NCBI GenBank assembly: GCA_026120185.1
Contig: JANUWF010003376.1
Span: 248,001 to 312,000 of the forward strand
Reading direction: 5' to 3'
From: Voacanga thouarsii
Taxonomy: Eukaryota > Streptophyta > Magnoliopsida > Gentianales > Apocynaceae
DNA: 64,000 nt
Shown here piece by piece: positions 1 through 11,214 of this stretch. Position numbers and translations under genes: made by a program. Numbering within the stretch: the stretch's first letter is position 1; each line of letters starts with the position of its first letter. The notes beneath the pieces are model-generated. The model did not search any database. It was not told where the DNA came from and saw only the letters and a program-made list of their open reading frames with translations.

Positions 1-2286
1 ATAGCAAATCACATGTGGATCATTTGAATTATGTTCAAAGTGTGCTTGTTGCCCTCCGAAGGGAGAGATTGTATGCTAATCTTGAGAAATGCTCTTTTTG
101 TTTGGAAAGGATTATATTCCTTAGATATGTTGTGAGTGCCAAAGGGATTGAGGTTGATGAGGGAAAAGTGAAAGCCATCCAAGATTGGCCAACCCTTACC
201 ACCATTACCCAAGTCCGTAGTTTCCATGGGCTAGATAGCTTCTATAAGAGGTTCATTCAAAATTTTAGTACTATAGCAGCCCCTCTAACCGAAGTGGTAA
301 AGAAAAAGGTGGGGTTTATGTGGGTGGAAGCCCAACAACAAGCCTTTCAAGCCCTCAAAGACAAATTGAGCTAAGCTCCAATTCTTATTCTTCCTAACTT
401 TGAGAAGGCCTTTGAGATAGAGTATGTGCAAGTGGGGTGGGAATAGGTGCAGTCTTGACCCAAGATAGAAAACCCATTGCATACTTTAGTGAGAAGTTAT
501 TTGGAGCGGCCCTCAATTATTCTACCTATGACAAAGAACTTGTTGCCTTAGTGAGGACTTTAGAATATTGGCAACACTACCTTTTGCCAAGAGAGTTTGT
601 CATTCATACCGATCATGAGACCCTTACACACCTCAAGAGCCAACAAAATTTGAACAAAAGGTATGCAAGGTGGATGGAGTTTATTGGGACATTTTCATAT
701 GTCATTCAATACAAGAAGAGTAAGGAAAATGTGGTAGCAAATGCACTATCTCGAAGTTATGCACTCCTAAACTTTTTAGATGCTAAACTTCATGGTTTTG
801 AATTTGTGAAAGATTTGTATATTGATGATGAGGAGTTTGGGGATACTTTCCATACTTGTGAGAAAAGTGCATTTGCTAAATATTTTAGGCATGATGGTTT
901 CTTGTTTAGAGAGGCAAGGCTTTGTGTGCCAAAGGGATCTATTAGGTTGTTGCTAGTTAGGGAGGCCCATAGTGGGGGACTAATGGGGCATTTTGGTGTT
1001 GCAAAGACCTTATGCATCCTTAAGAAACATTTCGTTTGGCAAAAAATGAGAAAAGGTGTGGAGAGACAGTATTCTCAATGCATTATTGGTAGACGTGCTA
1101 AGTCTAGATCTCTTCCACATGGTCTCTATACTCCTTTGCCCACACCTAATGAGCCTTGGGTTGATATTTCAATGAACTTCATCTTGGGATTGCCTAGGTC
1201 CAAGGGGGGTAAAGATTCTATATTTGTGATTGTTGATCAATTTTCCAAAATGGCTTATTTTGTGGCTCATTTTGTGATGCGTCCTATATTGCAAATTTAT
1301 TCTTTAATGAAGTGGTGAGAATGCATGAGATTCCAAGGACTATTGTCTCGGATAGGGATACTAAGTTCCTTAGCCACTTTTGGAGAGTATTATGGAACAA
1401 ACTTTGTACTAATCTCTTGTTTTCCACAGCTTGTCATCCCCAAACGGACGGACAAATGGAGATGGTCAACCGAACACTTACCCAACTCTTGCAGACCATA
1501 ATCAAGAAGAACTTGAAATTTTTGGAGGAATGCTTGCCACACATTGAGTTTGCTTACAATAGGGCTATTCACTCTACCACTTCTTATTCTCCTTTTGAAA
1601 TTGTATATGGTTTTAATCCTCTAACTCCTTTAGATTTGGTTCCTTTACCTATAGGGGAACAATTAAACCTCGATGGAGCTAAGAAGGCGGAGATAGTGAA
1701 GGCACTCCATGAGAAGGTGAAAGCAACCATTACAAAACACAATAAAGAGATCGCCCATAAGCGCAATCAAGGAAGGAAAAATGTGTCCTTTGAGCCGGGC
1801 GATTGGGTATAGGTGTACCTTCGCAAGGAGAGATTCCCCATGCAACAACGGAGCAAACTATATCCAATGGGGAATGGTCCATTTCAAATTCTTGCCAAAG
1901 TTGGAGATAATACTTACAAGATAGATTTTCCCGGTGAGTATCATATTAGTGCCATCTTTAATGTTAGTAACTTCTCTTCCTTTGATGTAGATGATGGCGA
2001 AGATTCAAAGACGAATCCTTTTCAACGAGGGGGAGATGATGAGACTCCACTTCATCATGGAGGTCAAGATCAAGGAGGGGGAAGTGTGACCATGCACGGA
2101 CAAGGACCGATGACAAGAGTTAGGTTCAAGAAGCTACAAGATGATTTTCAATTGATCATCAAACCATGCTTGAAGATGAAAAAAGATTGGAAGGTTGAGG
2201 AAGCTAGCCAAGAGTTCATGTTGATGACCATCCATGAAGAACCCCAACATGAACTCAAGCCAGCAGCAAAGGCGAACGAAACTTGA
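1..2286 (+). pseudogene. R1 pol: RT end, RNase H, integrase, C-terminal tail
   Basis: This would encode the gypsy polyprotein that copies and integrates the element. About 1-370 matches the end of RT ([10 protein letters not shown]) and the connection (RSFHGLDSFYKRFIQNFS). About 410-760 is RNase H ([19 protein letters not shown], then [11 protein letters not shown]). About 960-1110 is the HHCC zinc-binding start of integrase. The integrase core runs to about 1650, with SDRDTKF, TDGQMEMVNRT and SPFEIVYG visible. The tail has FEPGDWV and DNTYKIDFPGEY. Lesions: a stop near 372; a one-base loss near 423 at the catalytic DASG of RNase H; Asn for the expected first catalytic Asp of integrase (SMNFILGLP); a deletion and frameshift near 1275-1318; TGG to TAG at about 1810. 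The frame continues about 250 bases past the start of the LTR at 2037. Confidence 0.9.
2025..2036 (+). other. R1 polypurine tract
   Basis: The purine run ACGAGGGGGAGA lies directly before the LTR start TGATGAGACTCC. It would prime plus-strand DNA synthesis. R3 has AAGGAAGGGGAGA at the equivalent place, which fixes the LTR boundary in both copies. Confidence 0.8.
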
Positions 2287-3076
2287 CCAAAGAAGGCTTT
2301 CCAGTGGATAGCCGGCACCAGTTCCAAGCAGCCAAACCGGCACCGGCTCCAATCTGCTTTACAACCCCTTAATACCAACTTGAACTATCACAAAGGCAGT
2401 GCACAACCGACCGCGACTTCAAGGAACCTAGCCAGCACCGGCTTCCCCCTGGGTAGCCGACGACTGTTTTGCGTTTTTAATGTTTTCTCCGATATTCTTC
2501 AATTTTAATTGCTTGTAAAGACTTATTATGACCCTAAACTGTAATAGAATCTCAAGGATTACTTAGCTAGGGTTATGATAGTATAAATAACACCTTTAGA
2601 GAATTGAAAACACAATTCATAGACTTTTAATTCAAATCTAAGAGAGAATCTTGAAAGGCCCTAGCCTCCTTGTTCATCTTGTTCAAGACCAAGCTTAAGG
2701 GTTAGTCCTCCTTATGATTGAGTCTATAAATCTTTTGGATAATCCAATGTTATTTTCTTGAATGGGTCTTAGTTGCTTTGTTCTTCTAAGGTTTGTTTGA
2801 ATTCTAATATTTGGGTGCCTATTTTCTCTATTCTATTTGTTCTTGTTTGCCTTTGTTGCTTCAAGGATATTGGGGTGAGATTATAATAGAACTTTCTACT
2901 TTTCTTGAGGGTCTTTGAAGCTTATTTCTTCTAGGGTTTGATAGAGTGTAGGTTGTTATTTTTAGTTTCTCCTTTCTGTCACAAGAATCTCTGTTTTGGT
3001 CACTTTGAGTTGAGCTAAACACATAGCCAACCAAAACACCCACAACACCAAGAAAAGCCCACACAAATTCGTATCA
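2037..3076 (+). repeat. R1 3' LTR (R family)
   Basis: A 1040-bp LTR starting TGATGAGACT and ending AATTCGTATCA, so it has TG...CA ends. Boundaries come from alignment with the two R3 LTRs (44314-45327 and 51078-52076) and with solo LTR R2 (31046-32063). It holds a GC-rich block with repeated CCGGCACC-like motifs at about 2310-2450, a TATA box at 2582 and a conserved 3' half. Confidence 0.9.
2582..2589 (+). promoter_or_regulatory. TATA box in R1 LTR
   Basis: TATAAATA sits about 545 bases into the LTR, downstream of the GC-rich block. The same site is present in R3 (minus strand, 51565-51572 and about 44803-44811) and, as TATAAATG, in R2. Conservation across four copies suggests it is the pol II promoter core of the family. 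Confidence 0.6.
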
Positions 3077-3302
3077 GGTCCTGTCACAAGAAAATATCCT
3101 GGCACACCCACTCAGAAGATCTTTTTGATCTTTCCCTATTTCTTCACACCCGATCTTTCTCCTAACTCTTTCTTTCCTACATCACTGCACTTGACTATTA
3201 AGCGCTTGCCTTATCACTCCTATCCACCATACCTACACAATAAAACGGTTCTATTGATTTCTATGATGATACCACAATTCTATAAAACTAAGCTCTGATA
3301 CT
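3077..3302 (-). other. T1 start of internal region with tRNA-iMet primer-binding site
   Basis: Read on the minus strand, the LTR end GGGGTGTTAAA is followed after two bases by TAGTATCAGAGCTTAG (about 3288-3303). This is one base from the TGGTATCAGAGC core complementary to plant initiator-Met tRNA. The rest to 3077 is the first part of the T1 internal region with no ORF. R1 cuts it off. Confidence 0.75.
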
Positions 3303-3305
3303 AAT

Positions 3306-5930
3306 TTTAACACCCCTACTAAAGACAACAACGGAAGTATATCAACACTGGGTGTCGCCCCATCTAGTTTCCCAGACAAGGGGCCTTTATAATAAAAATA
3401 ACAAAGTAAATACATACATAAGGTCCAGACTCAACAATATCCCACGCTAATTGCCACACATATACATATATCATAGGATCTCATACATACCATCTCTATC
3501 TATAACAGAATATAGTACATGATCAAAAAGGAAGCAGCCCAGACCTAAACCACTGACTCTGTGGTATCGTCCTTCTATCTGTAGGTCTGCTCTACTCTGG
3601 ATCCTACAAAAAGGTAAGATAAAAGACACATATGAGTGAAGAATCACTCAGTGAGTCCCGTGTGTGCTAGTGCTTCATGAAAGAATAGGGTACATAAAAC
3701 TTTTTTGGAATAGCATATCATTTGTTCACTGAAAAAAATTCCAAAACTCTCTAAGGAAGAGTTTATCCAGAACTCAATTATTTTTGGAAAACCTTATTTC
3801 AAATTTCAAATAATTGCCCCAGTTTTCAAACCACAGGCACTTCTCTAATAGAAGGTCGGCCAGTATACAAGTCCTGCAGTCCTTGCCTTCGGTGCCACGT
3901 ATCATTGTTCTAAGACCGCAACCTCCAGTACTCAACCGTGCATCGCCAGAATAAGTACACCGCAACGTACTTCTACTCAGGTTTACCGCAACATACCTAG
4001 TGTACCGCAGCACACAATCTTTTACTTGCCACAATAAGCCAGAGGTCCCAATCTTAGCGTCAATCACCATCGAGGTGGCAAGGAGTTAAACGCGCTGAGT
4101 GTCCCCGCCCGACAACCAGCGAATGACTCAAAATCAAGAAGCGCCCGCAGACGTGGCAATTGTTAGGTGCTAAATGGCTAGCCAGGATGACTCATCTCAA
4201 TGTCATGTCACCTTGTTTGGAGTAAGACAATCCCCAGAACTGATCGGATTACTTAGGGTCGCTATCTCTAACATGAGCTAGTACAAATATCAAAGTCCTT
4301 ATTGAGTACTCAATGTTAACAATACCAACCCCGTTTAACTGATCAGGCCAGACGGTTATCTGATCCCGCAAGATTTTCAAATCAAAAAATTTTTGGGGCA
4401 AAACAACACTTTCTAGAATTTGATCCCTTTGACTTGCAAGTCAAATCATTATTCACATAGGCTCTGCAGAGCCAATCAATTCATCGCAGGGCATATCAGG
4501 CCAATAAAACAATTTCAGGGATCAAAAGTCATTTTCCAAAAGTCAATCTCATCACGAGAGATTATTTTCCAAAATCATGTTGAAACAGGATAAAAAGTTC
4601 TGTTCACACATCAAAACATGTTTCCAAGAGTATCTGAGTCATTTTCCCTATGCTCGATCACAAAAGTTATTTTCAAGGGTATTCAGGTCATTTTACCCAT
4701 ACCCAATTTTCAAAAGACTTTTTGAGGGTATTCGGGTCATTTTACCCTTACCCAATTAGAAAAATATTCACAAGAGTTCCAATTAGGATATTTTGGTCAT
4801 CTACCGAATGCCGAGTTCTAAAGGTTTTCATAGAATATTCCAATAAGGACATTTGGATCATTTTTCAAATACCGATTTCAAAAAGGAACTCATTTCAAGA
4901 AATCCAGAATTCTAATCCCAAAAGAGAATTAAATTCAAAGTTTTCAAACATATTTTCATAAAATTTTCCAATAAGGGCATTCTAGTCAATTTATGAATAC
5001 CCGATTTCAAAATTTACCATTTTCTGAAAATTCTAAATATTTAATCTAAAAAGGACCAAATTCACAAAATTCATGCTTTAATCATCCAGTAAGGTTTCCA
5101 AGCTAAATATGATGTTTAATCGAGCCCAAAATGGCATAAAATAATTCCTACTTAGATAAATCTTAAATATATTCAGGGATTTCCAAAATGGTATAAAACA
5201 TAGCATTTCATGAAAAAGTGAAGCACACTAGCTTTTAAAAGGTTTTAGAAATCAAAAGGACTCACCTCGTGTCCTAAGTACTCCTCCCGTTCAATGCTGT
5301 TTAGTCACAGTTTCTACCGTTTTCGATGTACCGTTGGCTGTTCACTGCTAAACCTACACCAAACATCATTTTCGGGTCAATTCACATTCGCCCGAAAAAT
5401 AGCCAACAGTTGGCCGACATCCAGCCGACGCGTAGCTGACGGTAGCCGGTGTCCAACCGACGGTTAAGGAAAATGCTCAACAAAGTTCACGTCGTTTTTT
5501 TATCGTTTGTTCGATTCTTTTCTTTTCCTTTTTCCACATACTTTCTCCCTTCATAAACAAAGGATTCACTTCATATTTTCACAATTATTCCACCCAAAAT
5601 CACACAATTAATCATCCTTAAATTAGTCTATGTTCTAAGCAAATTTCTGAAAATTTGCTGTTTTGACACATGATTTTGTTTTAGACATAACTATTAATCC
5701 ACAACTCTAATTTTACTGTACGATATACCAAAATGACCGTAGGACTCTTAAATTTATTTCTAAGTTGTCCTTTTTTAATGTTTTGGTACCCGTGACTCAT
5801 TACTAGTCAAGAATAGCCCCAGTAGTTTTCTGATTTTTAGTCCATTTTCACAAAACAAGTTCACCTACTTGTGCTTCGTGATTCATAGCACCTGTATAAC
5901 CTGAAGATTTAAAAGGGTAGCAAAGCACAT
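3306..5930 (-). repeat. T1: long LTR of a Tekay/Del-like gypsy element
   Basis: Begins on the plus strand with TTTAACACCCC (TGTAACACC in the family) and the GGTGTCGCCCC block that recurs at 15397, 22736 and, inverted, 28310. It aligns collinearly with solo LTR T4 over most of its length and gives the empty site for S2 (T4 reads through at the equivalent of about 4185). The far end is lost where copia LTR S1 starts at about 5930 (boundary uncertain by some 60 bases). No coding capacity is recognised. A GC-rich block of GCCGAC/GCCGGT motifs lies at 5405-5465. Confidence 0.8.
4638..5010 (+). repeat. Degenerate tandem repeat inside T1 LTR
   Basis: The motif (G)GTCATTTTACCC followed by a CCAATTT-like box recurs at 4638, 4687, 4736, 4796, 4856 and 4985. 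Spacings are 49, 49, 60, 60 and 129 bases. T4 has related units around 25880-26040. Short apparent ORFs here (4577-4961) are artefacts of the repeat. Confidence 0.6.
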
Positions 5931-7546
5931 AGTAGAAGCAACAAACTGAACAAAAACACATAGCAAAACTCCAGATCAGAGCCGGCACTGGTCACAGCTT
6001 GTCCGAGTTTTGAGAGGAAAAAAAAATTTACCTCTTCTTCTTGTTCTTAAAGTTGGTTGGACTGGAATATGTGGAACCGGGGTAGGTGTACTGGTGGAAA
6101 CCTCTTGTGCGATTCCTGCAAGCCTCCTACTTTGTTTGTGCATGTATATGAACACCAACCTCTCGATCTTCCAGTATATGGCCTGCCTAATCCACGTTTG
6201 GTGAACAACTCACAGGGCTAAGGAATTTTTCAGAGAGAAGAGAAGGCTGTCACATTTTTCCTTTACTCAGAGAAGAAGAAGAAAAACAACATTGAAAAAA
6301 CGTCCGTCTTTGTTCTCCTCTTTAACCTAAATAAAACCTATGTTAAACTGGATTGGTCTATTGGACACTTAGTTTAGCCTTTTGGACTAAATTAATTATT
6401 CTAATTAGAACCAAATAAATGGCCCAATAAATAATTAATTTTTTAGCCCAAAATAAACTAGTCCAATTAACAAGCCTACATTAGTTTGTCCCAGGTCAAT
6501 CTTTAATTATTCAAACTAGGCCAAAGCCTTGAATAATGAATTAACCCACCAAACTAATTTAATTAATTCTCTCTCTCTATGGACCTTTATTTTATTCTAG
6601 CCCAATAATTAAATCAGGCTACTTAAATAAAATAAATTTCATTTAATTTCATTTAAGACCAATTCCTTAGCCTGTATATAATAAAATAAATTTCATTTAA
6701 TTTCATTTAAGACCAATTCCTTAGCTTGTATATAATTAGGACTTACGGTTTATACAGGGGACCAAAAGACACATCACATTGGCTACTAAAATGATCAAAA
6801 TACCCTAACCATATAAATAGCTGTATTTTGCATTTTAAATATTTTCTAATATCATCATAAGGAAATACTGACCCTAAGGACAATGTTGCGTTGAGCAAAG
6901 TCTCCGACCTACAGGTGAAGTGACTAAAATATCCCTCTATACATCGTCGTGCTTTAGAGAGGAAGAAATGTACTAACACATCTCTAAATGGCATCTACCA
7001 TCCTTAGGCTTCTAATCTAATGATCCACGCCTTCCTGGATTATTTCTGCTTTCCAAGGGAGTTACCCTAAAGCAAACAACCAAGTCATGTTTCCCAGGGC
7101 CCTGGATATTTAGATCATTTAGACAATCACAAGGGGCGATATAGTATAGAAATTATCTTGTACAAGTCTGTCTTAACTAACTAGTCACACATACCTAACA
7201 TGCAAGTATATTGGTCCTACAATACAACCTCAACTAAAAGCATATCAAAGTACATGCTTCCAGCTTCGTCAGACCACCAACTCATACTCAAGTCATGGAG
7301 TACTAATCCACGCTGTAGCAATAGTAGTCTAGGTTTCTACTATATAGTACTTTAAGAAACCACTGCTACAAGTCTTGTTCTACGTATTTGAAATACGCTT
7401 ATGTCATGAAGTGAGTGGACTACTCACTGGCTAAAGATAAGCCATTCCCCATTTGGAATTCATAATATAATAACCTAAACATGATAAGATTCCCATTCTC
7501 ATCAATCGGTTAAAAACAAATGTTTATGTGTTAAGTAACCCACGAT
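5931..7546 (-). repeat. S1: copia-family LTR, truncated by X1
   Basis: This aligns with S2 (23601-25575) and both S3 LTRs, through the phrases CCCAATAAATAATTAA, AGGACTTAC and CCTACAGGTG. Its left end is near 5930-5990 and not sharply defined. The right end is cut at 7546, where X1 begins inside the phrase that reads AACCCATGATCCATACC in S2. The remaining piece should lie beyond the right edge of the window if X1 and X2 are one insertion. No ORF is recognised. Confidence 0.75.
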
Positions 7547-9084
7547 TGATAGGGGCTAAATTAGTCATATTTTTTCTAGTTATTTGAGGTTCTTTTGTGA
7601 TACATTTTGTTCAATAACTAGTCATATTCCTTCATATTTAAGATTTTACCCGTAGAAAGGTATTTTATTCATTATTTCAAATTTGTAGGGTAAAACAGAA
7701 CAAAAATGTCACAAAACAAAGGAGAGGCGGCGCCAGCTAGGACCCTAGAACTGGTGCTAGTCATGCATTACTGAAACAAACTTCGAAGTGACAGAAAAAT
7801 TGTTGGAACAGAGCATAACAGAACCAATGCGGCGCTGGCTGTGAAGCTGGAACCGGCGCCGACTGCATTCTGGAACATATTATGCAAAATTTGAAGAAAA
7901 ATCGGCAAATGAGTAGAGGAACAGAACACAACCAGCGCCGGCTCCAAGAGTCAAAGCGGTACCGGCTGTGCCCTGATGTTAAGGCAGTGCTTGATTTTTT
8001 CTACGCGATTTTTGGTAAGCTGGGGAGTTTTAGTATCTTCCAACTTCTACTCGGCCAAGAACTTTGTATCTACGAGTTTAGGCACTTCATAAGCCTTTAA
8101 ATAGATGAAAAACACAAGGGAAAAGAGGAGAATTCATTGATTATTATAGAAGATTTTTCAATCAAATGAGGAATTCTTCAAGTTCAAAGAGGGTTATGCA
8201 AGAAGGTCTTCAAAGGAAGAAGAATGAGGCTTGTCTATGAGTGCTTTCTTTTACTTTGTTTTCTTTTTCTTGAGCAATGATATGTTAATTGTTTTATTGT
8301 AATTTGATATTATTTTAGATATTCATGATATTTAGAGTTATTTGATCTTTTAATTAATTGATTGTTCTTCTTGGTATTTAATTACTTTTGCTGATTACGA
8401 GATTAGTTGATTGTTACTTTTTATTGACTTGCTTGGAAAAGGGGTTGATGGAGGTTTTAATTTGATTGATTTCATATCTGTTATCTCTTAACTTGCTTGG
8501 AAAATGGGTTAACTGCTAAGAACAAGGTAATTAAAGATTAATTGATGTCTGTCAGGAATGGATTCATTATTTAGTTTCATGTTTAAGTTTGCCAGGAATG
8601 GAAATTTAATCAAGGGATTGCATTTAATGCATCTTTTGGGTAAGACTGGTTGAGACAGGAATGTGATGCTAGGTTACCTAGAAGATAGGGATTCATGGAT
8701 TGGAAACGAAGTGAGTCTATCTTAATCCTTCATGATGCTAAGGGAATAATTAGTTATGATAATGGTTGAGTTCTTTGAGATCATGTTTGTCTACATAATG
8801 GCTTAAGTTACATAATTCTACATCCTTGACATGTATAAATTTTTACTTTATTTTACTTTTTCTTTTTATTTGTTTTTCACTTTATCGAGTCGGTTAAACA
8901 ATGAAAGAAAAGTGATTAATGTCTACTTGTTCCTGGAGGATCGACACTTATTTGAACCCTATGCTCGGTTAATGATGAGTACATTTGCTCATATGTGTGA
9001 TTTGGATTGCACGTTTTAATTTAAACTTGATTGGGAATATGCTTAGTTTTTGTATGATTTTTATACCCAAGTCCGAACACATCA
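7547..9084 (+). repeat. X1 5' LTR
   Basis: 1538 bp, TGATAGGGGCTAAA to CCGAACACATCA. The start matches X2 (63485) base for base for 20 bases, and the X3 LTRs more loosely. The end is fixed by the primer site. Its U3 carries a GC-rich module (7727-7965) with GGCGCCAGCTAGGACCCTAG and several CCGGCGCCG boxes. The 3' quarter has the CGGTTAAACAATGA and GATCGACACTTA phrases shared with X3. Confidence 0.85.
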
Positions 9085-9086
9085 AG

Positions 9087-9110
9087 TTTTTTGCGCTGTT
9101 GCCGGGGAAC
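9087..9110 (+). other. X1 primer-binding site, tRNA-Asp type
   Basis: TTTTTTGCGCTGTTGCCGGG and the following GAAC, two bases after the LTR, match the TTGGCGCCGTTGCCGGGG complement of plant tRNA-Asp with two mismatches. This primer is used by Athila/Tat-type plant gypsy elements and not by the R, T, S or K elements here. Confidence 0.85.
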
Positions 9111-9189
9111 AATAGCATGAAAGATTGAATTTTTTTTTATTTAACTATGTAAATATGTAAATTATAAAGATTCTAGAAGCTTTTAGCAT

Positions 9190-9660
9190 TAGTTTTGAGA
9201 GGGAACTTAGTAAGACCACAACTGAGAGAGATCTAGTCACTGAGCACACATTAGTTAGTTGTGGTTATCCATATAGTACTGAAGTGGGGTGATGGTTGAG
9301 GCCTTATGATGTGCAGCACCTGGGCCAAGTTGAGCTTTCACCTGTGGAGGAGGAGCACTGTGCTCCATTATCTCGAGCTCACGCTAGTGGTTTACAGTCC
9401 CAATCGAGGACTGATTTTGAGACTAAGGTGAGAGGTCGGTTGGAGCAGTTGAGAGTAGGCATGGAGACATAGACGGAGATCCTTCTTTAGCTTTGTGAGT
9501 CCATGACTGCCCTTAATAGGAGGCAAGACGCTTAGAAGCAACAATAGGTGCAATGGATGCAGTGATTCTCCAAACCTCAAAATGGTGCTGGTAACCATAT
9601 GGCTAAAGATGATGATGATGATGATACGGATGACCATGATGAGAAGGACGATCATGATTG
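9190..9660 (+). pseudogene. X1 relic of X-family protein C-terminus
   Basis: This is collinear with X2 61500-61905. It has a short match to the end of the plant transposon protein domain, then a linker (PVEEEHCAPLSRAHASG), then SQSRTDFETKVRG, then an acidic tail of consecutive Asp codons (KDDDDDDTDDHDEKDD). At least five stops replace likely CAG or CAA codons in the glutamine-rich stretch at about 9468-9563, which fits C to T decay. Function in the family is unknown. Confidence 0.6.
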
Positions 9661-9990
9661 AGCAGTTGTCTATTGTTCCATGTTTATCTTTTTCGTTTTC
9701 TTTTCTGTTTAAATTTTCATGATTTTTCTTAGGTTTCTTCTTAGTTTGTTTTTATTATTACATTTTAGTTTCTTTTCCTTTTCTCATCTATGTTTTTTTT
9801 TCTTTTGTATTATTTTAGGTACATTCACCAATGCTCCTTATGATGGATTCACCTATTTTGAGGTTACTCCATTATGGAAGTATTTTCTTTGCTTATCTTT
9901 TTCTCCTCTATTTATTTTGGTCCATTGGCTTTACTTTTATTGTTCTTGTTAGCCCTAAGGGCTTTCTTTTATGTTTTAATTTATGACAAA
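9661..9990 (+). other. X1 non-coding pyrimidine-rich stretch
   Basis: T- and C-rich sequence with TTTTGTATTATTTTAGGTAC at about 9805-9825. X2 has the same layout at about 61960-62075, ending TTTTTTAGGTAC. The pyrimidine run plus TAG/GT looks like a splice acceptor, but no expression can be judged. Homology to X2 fades after about 9930. Confidence 0.45.
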
Positions 9991-10474
9991 TGTTGATATG
10001 AACTAACTTATTAATTTCCTGTGATAGGACATGGTTAATCTTTATTCTTCTAAAGTCTTCAGATAAGAATTATTGACAACCTCTTCATCACTGATTTCAA
10101 GATTAGAAGATCAAATGAGAAAATCAAAGTATGAGAAGTTATATATCATGGAAGCTCTTTACGAAGAATAATAGACTAGGAAGTGTTATTAAGGTATATT
10201 TATTAATTCCTATGTCTTCTTATCTTTTGATTCATTTGACTTTACTTTGAAGCTTCAAAGGAGATGGTTTTCAAATTCACAGAATTTTGGATGGAACAGT
10301 TTGAATCCAAAAGGTTCATCCAAAATCCTGTAAACCGAGTTGAAAAATTTCTGTCAGGAATGTGCCATTTTGGACTTACCTTTTGGATGCATCTTCGTCC
10401 AAAACACGGATGAGTTTAAACAGAAAAATTTGTAGCCATTTTTTTATGACCGTTGACACTCCACTTTTTAGCTC

Positions 10475-10483
10475 TATAAATAG
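10475..10483 (+). promoter_or_regulatory. TATA box in K1 LTR
   Basis: TATAAATAG preceded by GCTC, about 740 bases before the LTR end. Position and sequence suit a pol II core promoter at the U3/R boundary. The tandem repeat would lie in the transcribed leader. Confidence 0.6.
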
Positions 10484-10692
10484 CCCTTAAAGCAAGATTA
10501 GAAGCAAAATTTTTGAAACATTCATCTTAGAAAACTTATTGCTCAATACTTTCAAAAAACTCCTTTTATCTAGCTTCAATGTGTGTTCATTGTGTATCAA
10601 AGATAAAAGTAATTTGTGACTTGTATCTGAGAAAACATCTGCTCAAATAAGTGAGCTTATCTCTGTTCTATAGATTTTCAATTCACTATTGT

Positions 10693-10890
10693 TGTGCAAG
10701 GTTGTGGTGTAAAACCCATAGGGGTGAGCCTTGTGTTTTATGTATGTGCAAGGTTGTGGTGTAAAACTCATAGGGGTGAGCCTTATGTTTTGTGTTTGTG
10801 TCAAGGTTGTGGAGTAAAACCTAGTGAGGTGATCCTTGATGTGTTTGAGAGTTTGTGGAAAACCTAGTGTGGTAATCCTCTCTTATATGT
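10693..10890 (+). repeat. Four-unit tandem repeat in K1 LTR
   Basis: Two 52-base units (10693-10744 and 10745-10796) differ at only a few bases and share TGTGCAAGGTTGTGGTGTAA. A third (10797-10846) and a shortened fourth (about 10847-10890) have decayed. Each unit carries a GTTGTGG...AAAACC...GTGAGCC pattern. Confidence 0.85.
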
Positions 10891-11214
10891 GAATCGGTTT
10901 CATTAAGTGAGGTTAATGAAATAGGGTTGAAAATCCTTAAGTGTGAGGCTTAAAGCAGTGGATGTAGATCATTGTTGATCGAACCACTATACATCTCTTG
11001 TCTCATTCTATTCAGTGGTTCATGTACTATTTTTTATGATCTTTCTCTTTCTAAATATGAATATACATCTACGAGTACTTGGATAGCTTTCTATGCATCT
11101 ATAAAGTCAGTCCAAGTATCTTGATGATCATTCTTGTTCAGCATTTTACAAAATTCAGAAAAATCATTTTTGCTTGCCGAAAACCTTATTCATCCCCCTC
11201 TAAGGTTTTTCATT

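Larger units (their letters stand above)
1..3076 (+). mobile_element. R1: Reina-like Ty3/gypsy retrotransposon, 3' part
   Basis: The window opens inside the reverse transcriptase of a Ty3/gypsy element. RNase H, integrase, a C-terminal pol tail, a polypurine tract and a complete 3' LTR follow in order, which is the gypsy gene order. It is the same family as R3 (44314-52076), and the two align through pol and LTR. The element lies in the T1 internal region (3077-3302 resumes there). The 5' half and the left target duplication are outside the window; the right flank begins GGTCC. Several stops and frameshifts make it non-functional. Confidence 0.9.
7547..9990 (+). mobile_element. X1: tRNA-Asp-primed gypsy element, 5' part, internally deleted
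   Basis: A complete 5' LTR and a tRNA-Asp-type primer site are followed almost directly (from about 9190) by sequence that in X2 lies near the 3' end of the internal region (61500-62070). Gag, protease, RT and integrase are missing. Either X1 is a deletion derivative or it belongs to a non-autonomous subfamily. It interrupts S1. The right end is uncertain, at about 9990. Confidence 0.7.
9991..11212 (+). repeat. K1 5' LTR
   Basis: About 1.2 kb, ending AAGGTTTTTCA two bases before the primer site. The terminal phrase CTTATTCATCCCCCTCTAAGG is typical of the LTR end of SIRE/Tork-like plant copia elements, as I recall them. Also present are TATAAATAG at 10475, a four-unit tandem repeat at 10693-10890, and the phrase GATCGAACCACTATACATCT near 10980. 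The left boundary is an estimate. Confidence 0.65.

Noticed and set aside
6010..6204. Possible small secreted protein with hydrophobic core
   Set aside because: Falls in copia LTR S1, and the matching segment of S2 (about 23700-23890) is not open.
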